A stretch of DNA of 64,000 bases from Marinobacter sp. JH2 (GTDB taxonomy: Bacteria > Pseudomonadota > Gammaproteobacteria > Pseudomonadales > Oleiphilaceae): the NCBI RefSeq assembly GCF_004353225.1, contig NZ_CP037934.1:930001-994000 (forward strand). The letters run 5' to 3'. Positions within the stretch are counted from its first letter, which is position 1. Each line of letters starts with the position of its first letter. A program made the position numbers and the translations under genes. This document shows, one piece after another, positions 26,680 to 38,251 of this stretch. The notes under the pieces are model-generated. The model saw only the letters and a program-made list of their open reading frames with translations, was not told where the DNA came from and searched no databases.

Positions 26680-28827
26680 ATGATTTACGAAGGTAAAGCC
26701 ATCACGGTTAAAGAGATCGACGGTGGGATCGCTCAGTTGGACTTTGACTTGCAAGGCGAGTCAGTCAATAAGTTCAACCGTCTCACTATCGAAGAGCTAG
26801 GCGCCGCAGCTGAAGCACTCAAATCCCAGAAGAACCTGAAGGGTCTGGTTGTAACCAGCTCTAAAGACAGCTTCATCGTTGGTGCAGACATCACCGAGTT
26901 TACTGAGCTGTTTGCGGGTTCTGAGGAAGAGCTTGTCGCTAACAACTTGAAGGCGAACGAAGTATTTAACGCCATTGAAGATCTGCCGTTCCCGACGGTT
27001 ACCGCTATCAACGGTATTGCACTGGGTGGTGGTTTCGAAATGTGTCTGGCCACGGACTACCGTGTAATGGCGCCCAAAGCCAAGGTAGGGCTGCCAGAAA
27101 CCAAACTAGGCATCTTCCCTGGTTTTGGCGGCACAGTGCGTTTGTCTCGTCTTGTTGGTGTGGACAACGCAGTTGAGTGGATCGCTGGTGGTACTGAGAA
27201 CCGTGCTGATGCCGCTCTGAAAGTTGGCGCTGTTGATGCCGTTGTTGCTCCTGACCAGTTGGTTGCCGCTGCAGTTGCCATTATTGAGCAGTGCAATGAA
27301 GGCAAACTGGACAACCAGGCACGTCGCGAAGAGAAGAAAGGCAAGATCAAGCTGAACGCCATGGAAAGTATGATGGCGTTCGAGATCTCCAAAGCGTTCG
27401 TAGCGGGTAAAGCGGGTAAGAATTATCCGGCACCGGTTGAAGCGATCAAGACCATGCAAAAGCATGCGGGTATGACTCGCGACAAGGCTCTTGAAGTCGA
27501 AGCCAAAGGCTTCGCCAAGATGGCCAAAACCAATGTTGCGGCTTGTTTGGTTGGTCTGTTCCTGAACGACCAGGCGCTAAAGAAGAAAGCCAGCGCTTGG
27601 GAAAAAGAAGCTTCTGATGTAAATCTGGCGGCTGTATTGGGTGCCGGCATCATGGGTGGTGGTGTTGCTTACCAGTCTGCACTGAAAGGCACGCCGATCA
27701 TCATGAAGGACATTAACCAGGACGGCATCGCGCTGGGCCTGAAAGAAGCCAAGAAGCTTCTGTCCAAGCGTGTTGACAAAGGCCGTATGGACGCTGGCAA
27801 GATGGCCGACGTTCTGAATAGCATCACTCCATCCCTGAACTACGGTGATTTCAAGAACGTAGACTTGGTTGTTGAAGCAGTTGTTGAGAACCCGAAGGTT
27901 AAAGATGCTGTTCTGCGTGAAACCGAAGATGCGGTTCGCGAAGACGCCATCCTGACATCCAATACCTCCACAATTTCCATCAACCTTCTGGCTAAAAACC
28001 TTAAGCGTCCGGAAAACTTCTGTGGCATGCACTTCTTCAACCCGGTGCACATGATGCCGCTGGTTGAGGTTATCCGTGGCGAGAAGACCAGTGATCGCGC
28101 TATCGCGACCACGGTTGCTTACGCCAAAGCCATGGGCAAGACTCCCATCGTTGTTAACGACTGCCCGGGCTTCCTGGTTAACCGTGTACTGTTCCCGTAC
28201 TTCGGTGGCTTTGTAGGTCTGGTCCGTGACGGTGCCGACTTCCAGAAAGTCGACAAGGTTATGGAGAAGTTTGGTTGGCCGATGGGTCCTGCGTACCTGC
28301 TAGATGTTGTTGGCATGGATACCGGCAAGCACGCTGGTGAAGTCATGGCCGACGGCTTCCCGGATCGCATGAAGCACGCCGAAACCACCGCTATCGACGT
28401 AATGTTTGAAAACAACCGTTACGGTCAGAAGAATGACGTTGGTTTCTACAAGTACGAGTTGGACCGCAAGGGCAAGCAAAAGAAGGTTGTAGACGAAGAA
28501 ACCTACAAGCTGCTTGAGCCAGTCGTACAAGCCAAGAATGAATTCAGCGACGAAGACATCATCGCCCGTATGATGATCCCTCTGTGTCTGGAAACTGTAC
28601 GCTGCCTGGAAGACGGTATCGTAGAAGATCCGGCTGACGCGGATATGGGCCTCATCTTCGGTATCGGCTTCCCGCCGTTCCGTGGCGGTGCGCTGCGCTA
28701 CATCGACGATATGGGTGTAGACAAGTTCGTTGAACTGGCAGACAAGTTTGCAGATCTGGGTCCTTTGTATCACCCGACCGAGAAGCTGCGTGAAATGGCC
28801 AAGACTGGCGAAAAATTCTTTGGCTAA
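26680..28827 (+). CDS. fadB: Fatty-acid oxidation complex subunit alpha FadB
   Basis: Multifunctional enzyme of 715 residues that hydrates and oxidises acyl-CoA intermediates in beta-oxidation, forming an alpha2-beta2 complex with FadA. The N-terminal crotonase domain (about 1-190) has both catalytic glutamates ([11 protein letters not shown] and [15 protein letters not shown]). The 3-hydroxyacyl-CoA dehydrogenase part begins with [19 protein letters not shown] (about 318-336) and carries the catalytic His in [18 protein letters not shown] (about 449-466). The ATG at 26680 has GGAG at 26668-26671. Codon use is that of a highly expressed gene. fadA follows after 33 bases. Confidence 0.97.
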   Translation: MIYEGKAITVKEIDGGIAQLDFDLQGESVNKFNRLTIEELGAAAEALKSQKNLKGLVVTSSKDSFIVGADITEFTELFAGSEEELVANNLKANEVFNAIEDLPFPTVTAINGIALGGGFEMCLATDYRVMAPKAKVGLPETKLGIFPGFGGTVRLSRLVGVDNAVEWIAGGTENRADAALKVGAVDAVVAPDQLVAAAVAIIEQCNEGKLDNQARREEKKGKIKLNAMESMMAFEISKAFVAGKAGKNYPAPVEAIKTMQKHAGMTRDKALEVEAKGFAKMAKTNVAACLVGLFLNDQALKKKASAWEKEASDVNLAAVLGAGIMGGGVAYQSALKGTPIIMKDINQDGIALGLKEAKKLLSKRVDKGRMDAGKMADVLNSITPSLNYGDFKNVDLVVEAVVENPKVKDAVLRETEDAVREDAILTSNTSTISINLLAKNLKRPENFCGMHFFNPVHMMPLVEVIRGEKTSDRAIATTVAYAKAMGKTPIVVNDCPGFLVNRVLFPYFGGFVGLVRDGADFQKVDKVMEKFGWPMGPAYLLDVVGMDTGKHAGEVMADGFPDRMKHAETTAIDVMFENNRYGQKNDVGFYKYELDRKGKQKKVVDEETYKLLEPVVQAKNEFSDEDIIARMMIPLCLETVRCLEDGIVEDPADADMGLIFGIGFPPFRGGALRYIDDMGVDKFVELADKFADLGPLYHPTEKLREMAKTGEKFFG

Positions 28828-28833
28828 CCCTGA

Positions 28834-30036
<1,203 letters not shown>

Positions 30037-30069
30037 TCGATTAATTTAGATCAGTAATGCTTTCTCAGG

Positions 30070-30101
30070 AGGCCCGGCTTATGCCGGGCCTTTCTGTTTC
30101 T
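30070..30101 (+). terminator. Rho-independent terminator after fadA
   Basis: AGGCCCGGC (30070-30078), loop TTAT, GCCGGGCCT (30083-30091), a perfect 9-bp stem followed by TTCTGTTTCT. A second short inverted repeat of T and A tracts (30109-30126) follows. Confidence 0.88.
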
Positions 30102-30135
30102 GGTGCTCTTTTTTGGTGCCAAAAAATCAGAAAAA

Positions 30136-30192
30136 CACTGTTTCAAGTTAAAGAATGGGTTGTCTTGCCATTCTTGACCCTGTAAAACAGTG
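30136..30192. repeat. Nested inverted repeats over the topA promoter
   Basis: Outer arms CACTGTTT (30136-30143) and AAACAGTG (30185-30192) enclose inner arms AAGAATGG (30151-30158) and CCATTCTT (30168-30175). All four arms match perfectly. The structure overlaps the -35 box and most of the spacer of the topA promoter. Confidence 0.7.
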
Positions 30193-30202
30193 AGCCTATA
30201 CA
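30174..30202 (+). promoter_or_regulatory. topA promoter
   Basis: TTGACC (30174-30179), 17 bases, TATACA (30197-30202). It predicts a leader of about 90 bases before the topA ATG. It is embedded in nested inverted repeats. Confidence 0.7.
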
Positions 30203-30301
30203 TAATGGCAGCCCTTACGTTTCCAGTTGCCTGATTTTTATGCGAGTTTGCGGTTTGTTTAGTTAATAACCGATTCGCCGCCAAGGATATAGATCTCCGA
30301 T

Positions 30302-32944
30302 ATGGGTAAAAGTCTCGTTATTGTCGAGTCTCCAGCGAAAGCGAAGACCATCAACAAGTATCTGGGCTCTGACTTCATTGTTAAGTCGAGCGTTGGCCAC
30401 ATTCGTGACCTGCCAGTCAGTGGCAGTGGCAGTCAGTCTGACCCGAAAGAACGGGCTAAGCAGGCGGCTGCAACACGCAAGTTGAGTCCTGAGGAAAAGG
30501 TCGAACACAAAAAGCGCAAGGCCAAGGAGCAACTGGTCGCGCGCATGGGTGTCGATCCGGATCGCGACTGGAGTGCGCGATACGAAGTCTTGCCGGGCAA
30601 AGAAAAGGTGGTCAGTGAGCTGAAGCGTTTGGCCAAAAGCGCAGACCATATTTACCTCGCAACGGATTTGGATAGAGAGGGGGAGGCCATCGCTTGGCAT
30701 CTCCAAGAGACTATTGGTGGTGAAGCAGACAAATACCGCCGGGTTGTGTTCAACGAAATTACCAAGCGTGCCATTCAGGAGGCGTTTGAGGACCCGGGTA
30801 ATCTCGATACCGATCGTGTAAACGCGCAACAAGCTCGCCGTTTTCTGGACCGGGTTGTGGGTTATATGGTTTCGCCACTGCTGTGGAGCAAGATTGCCCG
30901 GGGGTTGTCGGCGGGCCGTGTTCAGTCTGTTGCTGTCCGCCTGATTGTTGAGCGTGAACGTGAAATCCGTAAGTTTGTGCCGGAAGAGTTTTGGCAGTTG
31001 CATGCCGATCTGAATCCGAATAAAGCACAACAGCCGGTGCGCTTTGAGGTTACTCGGCACGCCGGTAAACCTTATCGCCCAGTCAATGAAGCTGAGAGTA
31101 ACGAGCATGTGGCTCGCCTCAAAGAGGGTGGCTTCAAGGTTGCCAAGCGGGAAGATAAGCCGACCCGCTCAAAGCCGTCAGCGCCATTCATTACCTCGAC
31201 TTTGCAACAGGCGGCCAGTAACCGGATGGGCTTCAGCGTAAAGAAGACCATGATGTTGGCGCAGCGTTTGTACGAGGCGGGTTACATCACCTACATGCGT
31301 ACAGACTCCACCAATCTGAGTAAAGATGCAGTCGAGAGTTGCCGGGATTTTGTACAAAAGCAGTTTGGCGATCGTTATTTGCCGGACGCCCCACGCCTAT
31401 ACGGTAGCAAGGAAGGCGCTCAGGAAGCGCACGAGGCTATTCGTCCCTCTGAGGTGACTCGTAGGCCGTCTGATATTTCTGGTCTTGAGAAGGACGCTGA
31501 GAAGCTCTACGACTTGATCTGGCGACAGTTCATTGCATGTCAGATGGCCGATGCGGAATTCCTGAGTACTTCTATTGTGGTGGCTAATGGCGACTACGAG
31601 CTGCGTACCCGTGGTCGCATCGTTAAGTTTGAAGGTTTCTTGAAGGCGGCACCTCAATCCTCCAAGAAAGATGACGATGTAGCGTTGCCTGACATCAAAA
31701 TTGATGAGGCGCTTGACCTGAATAAACTGGATCCCACTCAGCATTTCACCAAGCCATCGCCGCGCTATACGGAAGCGAGCTTGGTTAAAGAGTTGGAGAA
31801 GCAGGGTATTGGTAGGCCGTCCACCTACGCGTCGATCATTTCCACTATTCAAGACCGCGGTTATGTGCGTTTGCAGAATCGGCGATTCTATGCCGAAAAA
31901 ATGGGCGAGATTGTTACCGAGCGTTTGGCCGAGTCGTTCCCGAATTTGATGGATTATGATTTCACGGCTCGCTTGGAAGACGAGTTGGATCATATAGCTG
32001 GCGGCGAAGTGAAGTGGAAAAAGGTGCTCAATGATTTCTACGCCAAGTTCCGCAAACAGCTCGACAGCGCCAGTCAGACGGAAGGCGGAATGCGTGCTAA
32101 TACGCCGACTGAGACTGACATACCGTGCCCCAGTTGTGGACGGAATATGCAGATTCGTGTGGCGAGTACTGGTGTCTTCCTTGGTTGCTCAGGGTATGCG
32201 TTACCGCCTAAAGAACGTTGTAAGACTACAATCAACCTCGTATCTGGCGATGAGGTTGTGAGTGCGGACGAAGATGTAGAAGGCGAGGGCGAAACTCGTC
32301 TCCTGCGAATGAAGCGTCGGTGCGGCAAGTGCGGTACCGCCATGGACAGCTACCTGGTTGATGAAGCACGTAAGTTGCATGTATGCGGTAATAATCCCGA
32401 TTGCTCTGGCTATGAAGTAGAGCAAGGCACATTCCGGATCAAGGGTTACGACGGCCCTACGCTGGAGTGTGATAAGTGCGGTTCGGAGATGCAGCTCAAG
32501 ACTGGGCGCTTTGGTAAGTACTTTGGCTGCACGAGTGATGACTGTAAGAACACCCGTAAGTTATTGAAGAGTGGAGAGCCTGCTCCACCCAAGATGGATC
32601 CGGTGCCGATGCCTGAGCTGCAGTGTCAAAAGGTTGATGATACCTATGTTCTGCGTGATGGTGCCTCGGGATTGTTCCTGGCTGCGAGCAAATTCCCGAA
32701 AAACCGGGAAACTCGTCCGCCATTGGTCATGGAAATCAAACCGCACCGGAAGGAAATTGATCCGAAGCACGATTATTTGATGGATGCACCGGAGAAAGAC
32801 CCTGAAGGCAATCCAACCGTTATTCGTTACAGTCGGAAAACCAAAGAGCAGTACGTTATGTCAGAAAACGACGGCAAAGCGACAGGTTGGTCTGCTTGGT
32901 ACGAGGGCGGCCGCTGGGTGCCAAGGGATAAGAAGAAAAAGTAA
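30302..32944 (+). CDS. topA: DNA topoisomerase I (omega protein)
   Basis: Type IA topoisomerase of 880 residues that relaxes negative supercoils. The Toprim domain starts at the N-terminus ([13 protein letters not shown]; the acidic triad is in [16 protein letters not shown], about 118-133). The DNA-cleaving tyrosine is Y331 ([11 protein letters not shown]). Three C-terminal zinc-binding repeats are visible (CPSCG...C, about 603-640; CGKCG...CGNNPDC, about 678-700; CDKCG...CTSDDC, about 722-743), then a basic zinc-less C-terminal part ending RDKKKK. It follows the fadBA terminator and has its own promoter. The topA gene next to fadBA is also the Pseudomonas arrangement. Confidence 0.97.
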   Translation: MGKSLVIVESPAKAKTINKYLGSDFIVKSSVGHIRDLPVSGSGSQSDPKERAKQAAATRKLSPEEKVEHKKRKAKEQLVARMGVDPDRDWSARYEVLPGKEKVVSELKRLAKSADHIYLATDLDREGEAIAWHLQETIGGEADKYRRVVFNEITKRAIQEAFEDPGNLDTDRVNAQQARRFLDRVVGYMVSPLLWSKIARGLSAGRVQSVAVRLIVEREREIRKFVPEEFWQLHADLNPNKAQQPVRFEVTRHAGKPYRPVNEAESNEHVARLKEGGFKVAKREDKPTRSKPSAPFITSTLQQAASNRMGFSVKKTMMLAQRLYEAGYITYMRTDSTNLSKDAVESCRDFVQKQFGDRYLPDAPRLYGSKEGAQEAHEAIRPSEVTRRPSDISGLEKDAEKLYDLIWRQFIACQMADAEFLSTSIVVANGDYELRTRGRIVKFEGFLKAAPQSSKKDDDVALPDIKIDEALDLNKLDPTQHFTKPSPRYTEASLVKELEKQGIGRPSTYASIISTIQDRGYVRLQNRRFYAEKMGEIVTERLAESFPNLMDYDFTARLEDELDHIAGGEVKWKKVLNDFYAKFRKQLDSASQTEGGMRANTPTETDIPCPSCGRNMQIRVASTGVFLGCSGYALPPKERCKTTINLVSGDEVVSADEDVEGEGETRLLRMKRRCGKCGTAMDSYLVDEARKLHVCGNNPDCSGYEVEQGTFRIKGYDGPTLECDKCGSEMQLKTGRFGKYFGCTSDDCKNTRKLLKSGEPAPPKMDPVPMPELQCQKVDDTYVLRDGASGLFLAASKFPKNRETRPPLVMEIKPHRKEIDPKHDYLMDAPEKDPEGNPTVIRYSRKTKEQYVMSENDGKATGWSAWYEGGRWVPRDKKKK

Positions 32945-32959
32945 TTCGTTGTATCGAGC

Positions 32960-32998
32960 CCTAGGGGAGGCGCCGGAGAGAAAGGCGCTTCCCATAGG
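32960..32998 (+). terminator. Stem-loop after topA
   Basis: CCTA-G-GGGAGGCGCC pairs with GGCGCTTCCC-A-TAGG (32984-32998) around a 9-base loop, with one G-A mismatch and one G-U pair. No T tract follows directly, so it may protect the 3' end or terminate weakly. Confidence 0.45.
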
Positions 32999-33039
32999 TG
33001 CTTTATGGTTATTTTCGGTCTAACGTGGTCCAATTCTGC

Positions 33040-33912
33040 TTACTTTTTACGTAAGCGTTGAATCAGCGACGACGTGTCCCAGCGATTTCCACCCATCTTT
33101 TGTACATCCCCGTAGAATTGATCCACTAGCGCGGTCACCGGCAAGGTTGCGCCGTTGCGGTTTGCTTCCTGTAAGCATATTCCTAAATCTTTACGCATCC
33201 AGTCCACGGCAAAGCCATAATCGAATTTCCCATCCGCCATCGTGGCGGACCGATTTTCCATTTGCCACGATTGGGCGGCTCCTTTGGATATCACATCCAC
33301 TACTTTGTGAATGTCCAGGTCAGCTTGTTCGGCGAAGTGCAGCGCCTCTGAAAGCCCCTGAATCAATCCAGCAATGGCAATTTGATTTACCATTTTCGTT
33401 TTCTGACCACTGCCAGCAGGGCCCATTAGGTTGAGTGCCCGGGCGTAGTGATCCATGATTGGTGCCGCTCGGTCATAATCTGACTGGTTCGCGCCGCACA
33501 TGATCGTTAGTTGCCCGTTTTCGGCACCTTGCTGGCCGCCGGAAACGGGGGCATCGATGAAGCCAAGGCCGGCTTTGGAGGCGCCCGCGAAAAGGTGTTC
33601 AGCGATACCGGCCGAGGCGGTTGTGTGGTCTATTAAAGTTGTGCCTTTGGGGGCGTTCTCAAGAATGCCGTCAGGGCCTTCGTACACGGCCAAAAGATCT
33701 TTGTCGGCGCCTACGCAGGTCATTATGAAGTCGGCATTCTGGACGGCTTCTGAGATAGTCTTGCAGGCGGTTCCGGAGTATTCGGCGGCCCATTTTTCAG
33801 CTTTTTCTTCTGAACGATTCCATACTTGCACCGAAATGCCTGCGTTGGCCAGATGGCCCGCCATGGGGTAGCCCATAACGCCCAAGCCAATAAATGCAGC
33901 TGTCGTTGTCAT
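33040..33912 (-). CDS. Beta-hydroxyacid dehydrogenase (3-hydroxyisobutyrate dehydrogenase family)
   Basis: A 290-residue NAD(P)-dependent dehydrogenase. The nucleotide motif is FIGLGVMGYPMAGHLANAG (about 7-25), the substrate motif is FIDAPVSGGQQGAENGQL (about 118-135) and the catalytic lysine is in GSGQKTKMVNQIAIAGLIQG (about 166-185). The fold is a Rossmann domain (about 1-163) plus a helical C-terminal domain. The substrate cannot be fixed from sequence: 3-hydroxyisobutyrate, tartronate semialdehyde and succinate semialdehyde are all used in this family. AAGGAGA lies just before the ATG. It stands downstream of gltA on the same strand, separated from it by a strong hairpin. Confidence 0.88.
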   Translation of the reverse strand: MTTTAAFIGLGVMGYPMAGHLANAGISVQVWNRSEEKAEKWAAEYSGTACKTISEAVQNADFIMTCVGADKDLLAVYEGPDGILENAPKGTTLIDHTTASAGIAEHLFAGASKAGLGFIDAPVSGGQQGAENGQLTIMCGANQSDYDRAAPIMDHYARALNLMGPAGSGQKTKMVNQIAIAGLIQGLSEALHFAEQADLDIHKVVDVISKGAAQSWQMENRSATMADGKFDYGFAVDWMRKDLGICLQEANRNGATLPVTALVDQFYGDVQKMGGNRWDTSSLIQRLRKK

Positions 33913-33936
33913 TATTGATCTCCTTTTCTGTTACAA

Positions 33937-33970
33937 ACACAAAGGCCGCTGAAATCAGCGGCCTTTGTGT
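33937..33970 (-). terminator. Terminator after gltA
   Basis: ACACAAAGGCCGCTG (33937-33951) and CAGCGGCCTTTGTGT (33956-33970) make a perfect 15-bp stem with a 4-base loop. On the minus strand it follows the gltA stop by 23 bases and runs into TTTGTAAC. It probably terminates gltA and may let some transcripts continue. Confidence 0.8.
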
Positions 33971-33993
33971 GTTCTTCGATGTTCCACAAGCAA

Positions 33994-35268
33994 TTACTTG
34001 GTTGGGTAGTCGCGCTTCGGTGAGCCGGTGTACAGCTGGCGAGGGCGGCCGATGCGGTTGGCACCGCTGACCATCTCGTTCCAGTGTGAGAACCAGCCGA
34101 TTGTCCGGGACATTGCGAAGATAACGGTAAACATGGAGGTTGGGATACCGATAGCTTTCAGAATGATGCCGGAGTAGAAATCGACGTTCGGGTAAAGCTG
34201 GCGCTTCACGAAGTATTCGTCTTCCAGAGCAATTTTTTCCAGGCGCTGGGCGATCTTAAGTAGTGGATCGTTCTCCAAGCCAAGTTCGCTCAATACTTCG
34301 TGCGCAGTCTCGGCCATAACTTTCGCACGCGGGTCGAAGTTCTTGTAAACCCGGTGACCAAAGCCCATCAGACGGAACGGGTCGTCTTTGTCCTTCGCTT
34401 TCGCGATGAACTTTTCAATGTTGGATTCGTCACCGATCTCAGCCAGCATATCCAGCACAGCTTCGTTCGCGCCGCCGTGTGCCGGTCCCCAAAGTGCTGC
34501 AATGCCGGAGGCGATACAGGCGTACGGGTTAGCGCCAGTGGAGCCTGCGAGACGAACGGTTGAGGTAGAGGCGTTCTGCTCGTGATCTGCGTGCAGAATG
34601 AAAATCTTGTCCATCGCGTTCGCGAGAACCGGGTTTGGTTTGTATTCTTCGCACGGGGTGCCGAACATCATCTGCAGGAAGTTTTCTGCGTATGACATGT
34701 CGTTGCGCGGGTACACGAACGGCTGACCTACGGAGTACTTATAGCACCAAGCTGCGATGGTTGGCATTTTTGCGATCAAGCGGTGACCGGTGATCTCGCG
34801 CTGTTTGGGATCGTCAACATCCATCTGATCGTGGTAGAACGCCGACAAGGCGCCCACAACACCACACATAATGGCCATCGGATGCGCGTCACGGCGGAAG
34901 CCGTTAAAGAAGTTGCGCATCTGATCGTGCAGCATGGTGTGGTTTTTAATGGTGGTATGAAAGCGCTTGTTCTCTTCTTCGCTCGGCAGTTCGCCGTTCA
35001 GGAGGAGGTAGCACACTTCAAGGAAGTCAGATTTTTCGGCAAGCTGGTCGATCGGGTAGCCGCGGTGAAGCAAAACACCGTTAGCGCCATCGATGTAAGT
35101 GATAGCAGATTCGCAGGCCGCGGTAGAAACAAAGCCTGGATCGTAGGTGAAAACGCCTTCCTGGACTAGCCCGCGTACGTCAATAACGTCAGGGCCGACG
35201 GTGCCGGAATAAATCGGAAGCTCAATGGACTTATCTCCCACCGAGAGCGTGGCTTTCCTGTCGGTCAT
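33994..35268 (-). CDS. gltA: Citrate synthase
   Basis: Condenses acetyl-CoA and oxaloacetate at the entry to the TCA cycle. I start it at the ATG at 35268 ([20 protein letters not shown]), which has CAGGAGA upstream; a longer frame of 38 codons lacks similarity. At 424 residues it is the Gram-negative, typically hexameric and NADH-sensitive type. Conserved sites: [14 protein letters not shown] (about 222-235), [14 protein letters not shown] (about 256-269), [13 protein letters not shown] (about 303-315) and [13 protein letters not shown] (about 360-372, catalytic Asp just before). It diverges from sdhCDAB across 476 bases, placing the two TCA operons back to back. Confidence 0.97.
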   Translation of the reverse strand: MTDRKATLSVGDKSIELPIYSGTVGPDVIDVRGLVQEGVFTYDPGFVSTAACESAITYIDGANGVLLHRGYPIDQLAEKSDFLEVCYLLLNGELPSEEENKRFHTTIKNHTMLHDQMRNFFNGFRRDAHPMAIMCGVVGALSAFYHDQMDVDDPKQREITGHRLIAKMPTIAAWCYKYSVGQPFVYPRNDMSYAENFLQMMFGTPCEEYKPNPVLANAMDKIFILHADHEQNASTSTVRLAGSTGANPYACIASGIAALWGPAHGGANEAVLDMLAEIGDESNIEKFIAKAKDKDDPFRLMGFGHRVYKNFDPRAKVMAETAHEVLSELGLENDPLLKIAQRLEKIALEDEYFVKRQLYPNVDFYSGIILKAIGIPTSMFTVIFAMSRTIGWFSHWNEMVSGANRIGRPRQLYTGSPKRDYPTK

Positions 35269-35354
35269 GGTGCTCTCCTGTTCTATTAGGTTTAGCAGCT
35301 CTTTGCATTTATCGATGCGCGAGAAGGCGCGTATTATCGCAAAACTGGCGGCAA

Positions 35355-35382
35355 AATATAGGGTGTCAGCTTTTTTTGTCAA
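35355..35382 (-). promoter_or_regulatory. gltA promoter
   Basis: On the minus strand TTGACA (35382-35377), 16 bases, TATATT (35360-35355). It predicts a leader of about 80 bases. A further TTTTGCGATAATACG nearer the gene could be a second -10. Confidence 0.65.
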
Positions 35383-35533
35383 TCTATTGATGATGAAAAC
35401 ACGGATTTACGCGGACAAAAGTAGGCTCTGGAGGGCCGGATTCCGGCGCTTGGCGCTTCTTAAATTGTTTGTCAATAAGCTCAATAGGTGAAGCTGGTGT
35501 GCGCCTGGCAAGGCTTTCGGAGTGGTTGCAGGT

Positions 35534-35562
35534 TTGTAATTACCGAGGTGTCTCCTTATAAT
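35534..35562 (+). promoter_or_regulatory. sdhCDAB promoter and long leader
   Basis: TTGTAA (35534-35539), 17 bases, TATAAT (35557-35562). The leader to the sdhC GTG would be about 175 bases. It contains short palindromes (for example around CCTGCAGG near 35592-35599) but no known riboswitch. The rest of the 476-base gltA/sdhC gap, 35383-35533, shows only a GCCGG-TT-CCGGC-like palindrome near 35435. Confidence 0.55.
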
Positions 35563-35744
35563 CCGTAGCCCGGAATCGGGGATGCGCCTGCCTGCAGGCT
35601 AGAGCATAGCAAGCTATCGGGTAGTCATCCGCCCTCCTGAACCAATCGGTTATCGGTTTCGTATCGATTCTCCGGTCCCAACATACTAACCATCCGCTGC
35701 CAGAATATCGGTTTTGCGGAACCAAAAGAGAGTGTGAGAGCGCT

Positions 35745-36122
35745 GTGAATAGCAAACGACCAGTAAATCTCGATCTCGGCAAGTTCCATTTTCCGCTGCC
35801 AGCCATTACTTCGATCCTGCATCGTATCAGCGGCATCATCATTTTTGTGGGTGTTGCTTTCCTGATGTACGGTTTGGATCTCTCCTTGTCCGGAGAAGAT
35901 GGCTTCAATCGTGTTAATGAACTGCTGGACAGCTTCCTAGCAAAGCTGATTACCTGGGGCATCCTGTCTGCTCTGCTGTACCACCTCGTAGCGGGTATTA
36001 AGCACCTGTTGATGGACGCTGGTATCGGCGAAGAGCTTGAGAGCGGTCGCCTTGCCGCGAAAATCACGCTAGTGGTTTCCATTGTTCTGATTATTCTGGC
36101 AGGAGTCTGGGTATGGGCATGA
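35745..36122 (+). CDS. sdhC: Succinate dehydrogenase cytochrome b556 subunit (GTG start)
   Basis: One of two membrane anchors of complex II, 125 residues. It starts at GTG 35745 (MNSKRPVNLDLGKFHFPLPAITSILHRISG); the SILHRISG segment is the quinone-site signature. Three membrane helices are seen (about 29-47, 67-87 and 104-124). The heme-ligand histidine is in LYHLVAGIKHLLMD (about 78-91). It overlaps sdhD by 10 bases. With sdhD it carries heme b and binds ubiquinone. Confidence 0.93.
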   Translation: MNSKRPVNLDLGKFHFPLPAITSILHRISGIIIFVGVAFLMYGLDLSLSGEDGFNRVNELLDSFLAKLITWGILSALLYHLVAGIKHLLMDAGIGEELESGRLAAKITLVVSIVLIILAGVWVWA

Positions 36123-36460
36123 ACAGTGTAACGAATATCGGTCGTAACGGGATTCAGGATTGGATCATTCAGCGTGCTACAGCTTATGTGCTGGCTCTTT
36201 ACACGTTGTTCCTGTTGGGTTTCTTTATCACGACTGACGTTGACTACCAGGCTTGGGCTTCGCTGTTCAATCAGGGTTGGTTCAAGATTTTCAGCCTGCT
36301 GGCGCTGTTGTCCATCGCCGGGCACGCGTGGGTCGGTCTGTGGACTGTATCTACCGACTACATCAAATCGGCACTACCGCGCTTTTTGCTGCAGGCAGCC
36401 TGCATCCTTGTGATGTTTGTGTATGTCGTGTGGGGCGTTCAGATTCTTTGGGGGCTTTAA
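36113..36460 (+). CDS. sdhD: Succinate dehydrogenase hydrophobic membrane anchor SdhD
   Basis: Second membrane anchor of complex II, 115 residues with three membrane helices (about 20-40, 58-78 and 90-112). The heme-ligand histidine and quinone-site residues are in SIAGHAWVGLWTVSTDYIK (about 63-81). Its ATG at 36113 has AGGAG at 36101-36105 and lies inside the end of sdhC, so translation is probably coupled. A second in-frame ATG two codons later is less well placed. sdhA follows after 3 bases. Confidence 0.93.
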   Translation: MGMNSVTNIGRNGIQDWIIQRATAYVLALYTLFLLGFFITTDVDYQAWASLFNQGWFKIFSLLALLSIAGHAWVGLWTVSTDYIKSALPRFLLQAACILVMFVYVVWGVQILWGL

Positions 36461-36463
36461 TCG

Positions 36464-38236
36464 ATGGCTAACATCAAAACCATGTCTTATGACGCGATTG
36501 TTATCGGTGGTGGTGGAGCTGGTATGCGAGCCGCCCTCCAGCTGACCGAGTCTGGTCTTAACACCGCGTGTATCACTAAAGTGTTTCCGACCCGTTCGCA
36601 CACTGTTTCCGCCCAAGGTGGCATTACATGTGCGATCGCGAGTGCTGATCCCAACGACGATTGGCGTTGGCACATGTACGACACCGTTAAAGGTTCTGAT
36701 TACATCGGTGACCAAGACGCCATCGAGTACATGTGTTCTGTCGGTCCTCAGGCGGTATTTGAGCTTGAGCACATGGGCCTTCCGTTCTCTCGTACTGAGC
36801 AAGGCCGCATCTATCAGCGTCCTTTCGGTGGTCAGTCTAAGGGGCCCGATAACCCGACTCAGGCTGCTCGTACTTGCGCGGCAGCTGACCGTACGGGTCA
36901 CGCACTTTTGCACACGCTGTATCAGGCAAACCTGAAAGGCGGCACCAGCTTCCTGAATGAATGGTACGCCGTTGATCTGGTTAAAAACTCCAAGAACGAA
37001 GTTGTTGGTGTTGTTGCTATTGAGATCGAAACGGGTGAAGTTGCCTACATTAAATCTAAGGCAACCGTTCTGGCGACCGGTGGTGCTGGCCGTATCTACG
37101 CGTCTACAACTAACGCACTCATCAACACCGGTGACGGTATTGGTATGGCGCTGCGTGCCGGTTTCCCTGTGCAGGATATGGAAATGTGGCAGTTCCACCC
37201 GACCGGTATCTACGGTGCCGGTACTTTGGTGACCGAGGGTTGTCGAGGTGAGGGTGGTTATCTGATTAACTCCGAAGGTGAGCGTTTCATGGAGCGCTAT
37301 GCTCCGAACGCGAAAGACCTGGCTGGCCGCGATGTTGTGGCTCGCTCCATGGTGCTTGAAATTCTGGAAGGACGCGGTTGTGGCCCTGAAAAGGATCACG
37401 TACTGCTGAAGCTGGATCACCTGGGTGAAGAAACTTTGAATCTGCGCCTGCCGGGTATTTGTGAGCTTTCACGTACCTTCGCTCACGTTGACCCGGTTAA
37501 AGAGCCGGTTCCGGTTGTGCCGACCTGTCACTATATGATGGGAGGGGTTCCGACCAACGTTGGTGGTCAGGCGTTAACCCAAGACGAAAACGGCAACGAT
37601 CAGCCTATCCTAGGTCTGTTTGCTTGTGGTGAGGCTGCCTGTGTATCTGTTCACGGTGCGAACCGTTTGGGTGGTAACTCGTTGTTGGATCTGGTTGTCT
37701 TCGGTCGTGCAGCTGGTCTGCATATTGAAGAGCAGATTCGTGGCGGTTTCGAAGTTGATAACGCCAGCGATGAAGATATCAAGCGTGCCATGGCGCGACT
37801 GGATCGCTTGAACAGCGCTTCCGAAGGCGAGGACGTGGCAACCGTACGCAAGGATCTTCAGAACTGCATGCAGCTGTATTTCGGTGTATTCCGTGATGGC
37901 AAGAGCATGGAAGAAGGTCTCGAGAAGTTGGAAGCTATCGGTGAGCGTGTTCGCAAGACCAAGCTGGCCGATACCAGTCAGGCCTTTAACACCGCTCGTA
38001 TCGAAGCGCTTGAGCTTGATAACTTGTATGAAGTTGCATTGGCAACTGCTATTTCGGCAAATGAACGCAAAGAAAGTCGTGGCGCGCACGCCCGTAACGA
38101 CTTCACCGAGCGTGATGACGAGAACTGGCTTAAGCATTCCATGTACTTCCCGCTCGAAAGACGCGTGGGCAAGCGTGATGTGAATTTTGCGCCAAAGACT
38201 GTTCCGACCTTCCAGCCGAAAATCCGGACCTACTAA
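36464..38236 (+). CDS. sdhA: Succinate dehydrogenase flavoprotein subunit
   Basis: Catalytic subunit of complex II, 590 residues, oxidising succinate to fumarate. The FAD-binding start is [19 protein letters not shown] (about 7-25). The histidine that carries covalent FAD is in [14 protein letters not shown] (about 45-58). The substrate-binding region is [26 protein letters not shown] (about 245-270) and the active-site arginine segment is GMP-like [16 protein letters not shown] (about 351-366). Codon use is strongly biased. It is co-transcribed with sdhC, sdhD and sdhB. Confidence 0.98.
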   Translation: MANIKTMSYDAIVIGGGGAGMRAALQLTESGLNTACITKVFPTRSHTVSAQGGITCAIASADPNDDWRWHMYDTVKGSDYIGDQDAIEYMCSVGPQAVFELEHMGLPFSRTEQGRIYQRPFGGQSKGPDNPTQAARTCAAADRTGHALLHTLYQANLKGGTSFLNEWYAVDLVKNSKNEVVGVVAIEIETGEVAYIKSKATVLATGGAGRIYASTTNALINTGDGIGMALRAGFPVQDMEMWQFHPTGIYGAGTLVTEGCRGEGGYLINSEGERFMERYAPNAKDLAGRDVVARSMVLEILEGRGCGPEKDHVLLKLDHLGEETLNLRLPGICELSRTFAHVDPVKEPVPVVPTCHYMMGGVPTNVGGQALTQDENGNDQPILGLFACGEAACVSVHGANRLGGNSLLDLVVFGRAAGLHIEEQIRGGFEVDNASDEDIKRAMARLDRLNSASEGEDVATVRKDLQNCMQLYFGVFRDGKSMEEGLEKLEAIGERVRKTKLADTSQAFNTARIEALELDNLYEVALATAISANERKESRGAHARNDFTERDDENWLKHSMYFPLERRVGKRDVNFAPKTVPTFQPKIRTY

Positions 38237-38251
38237 GGGGAGATTCTGAAT

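Noticed and set aside
36374..37420. 348-codon open frame on the minus strand opposite sdhA
   Set aside because: It is a by-product of the strong codon bias of sdhA. It has no ribosome site or recognisable domain. Similar antisense frames opposite fadB, fadA, sucA, sucB and lpdA were dropped for the same reason.
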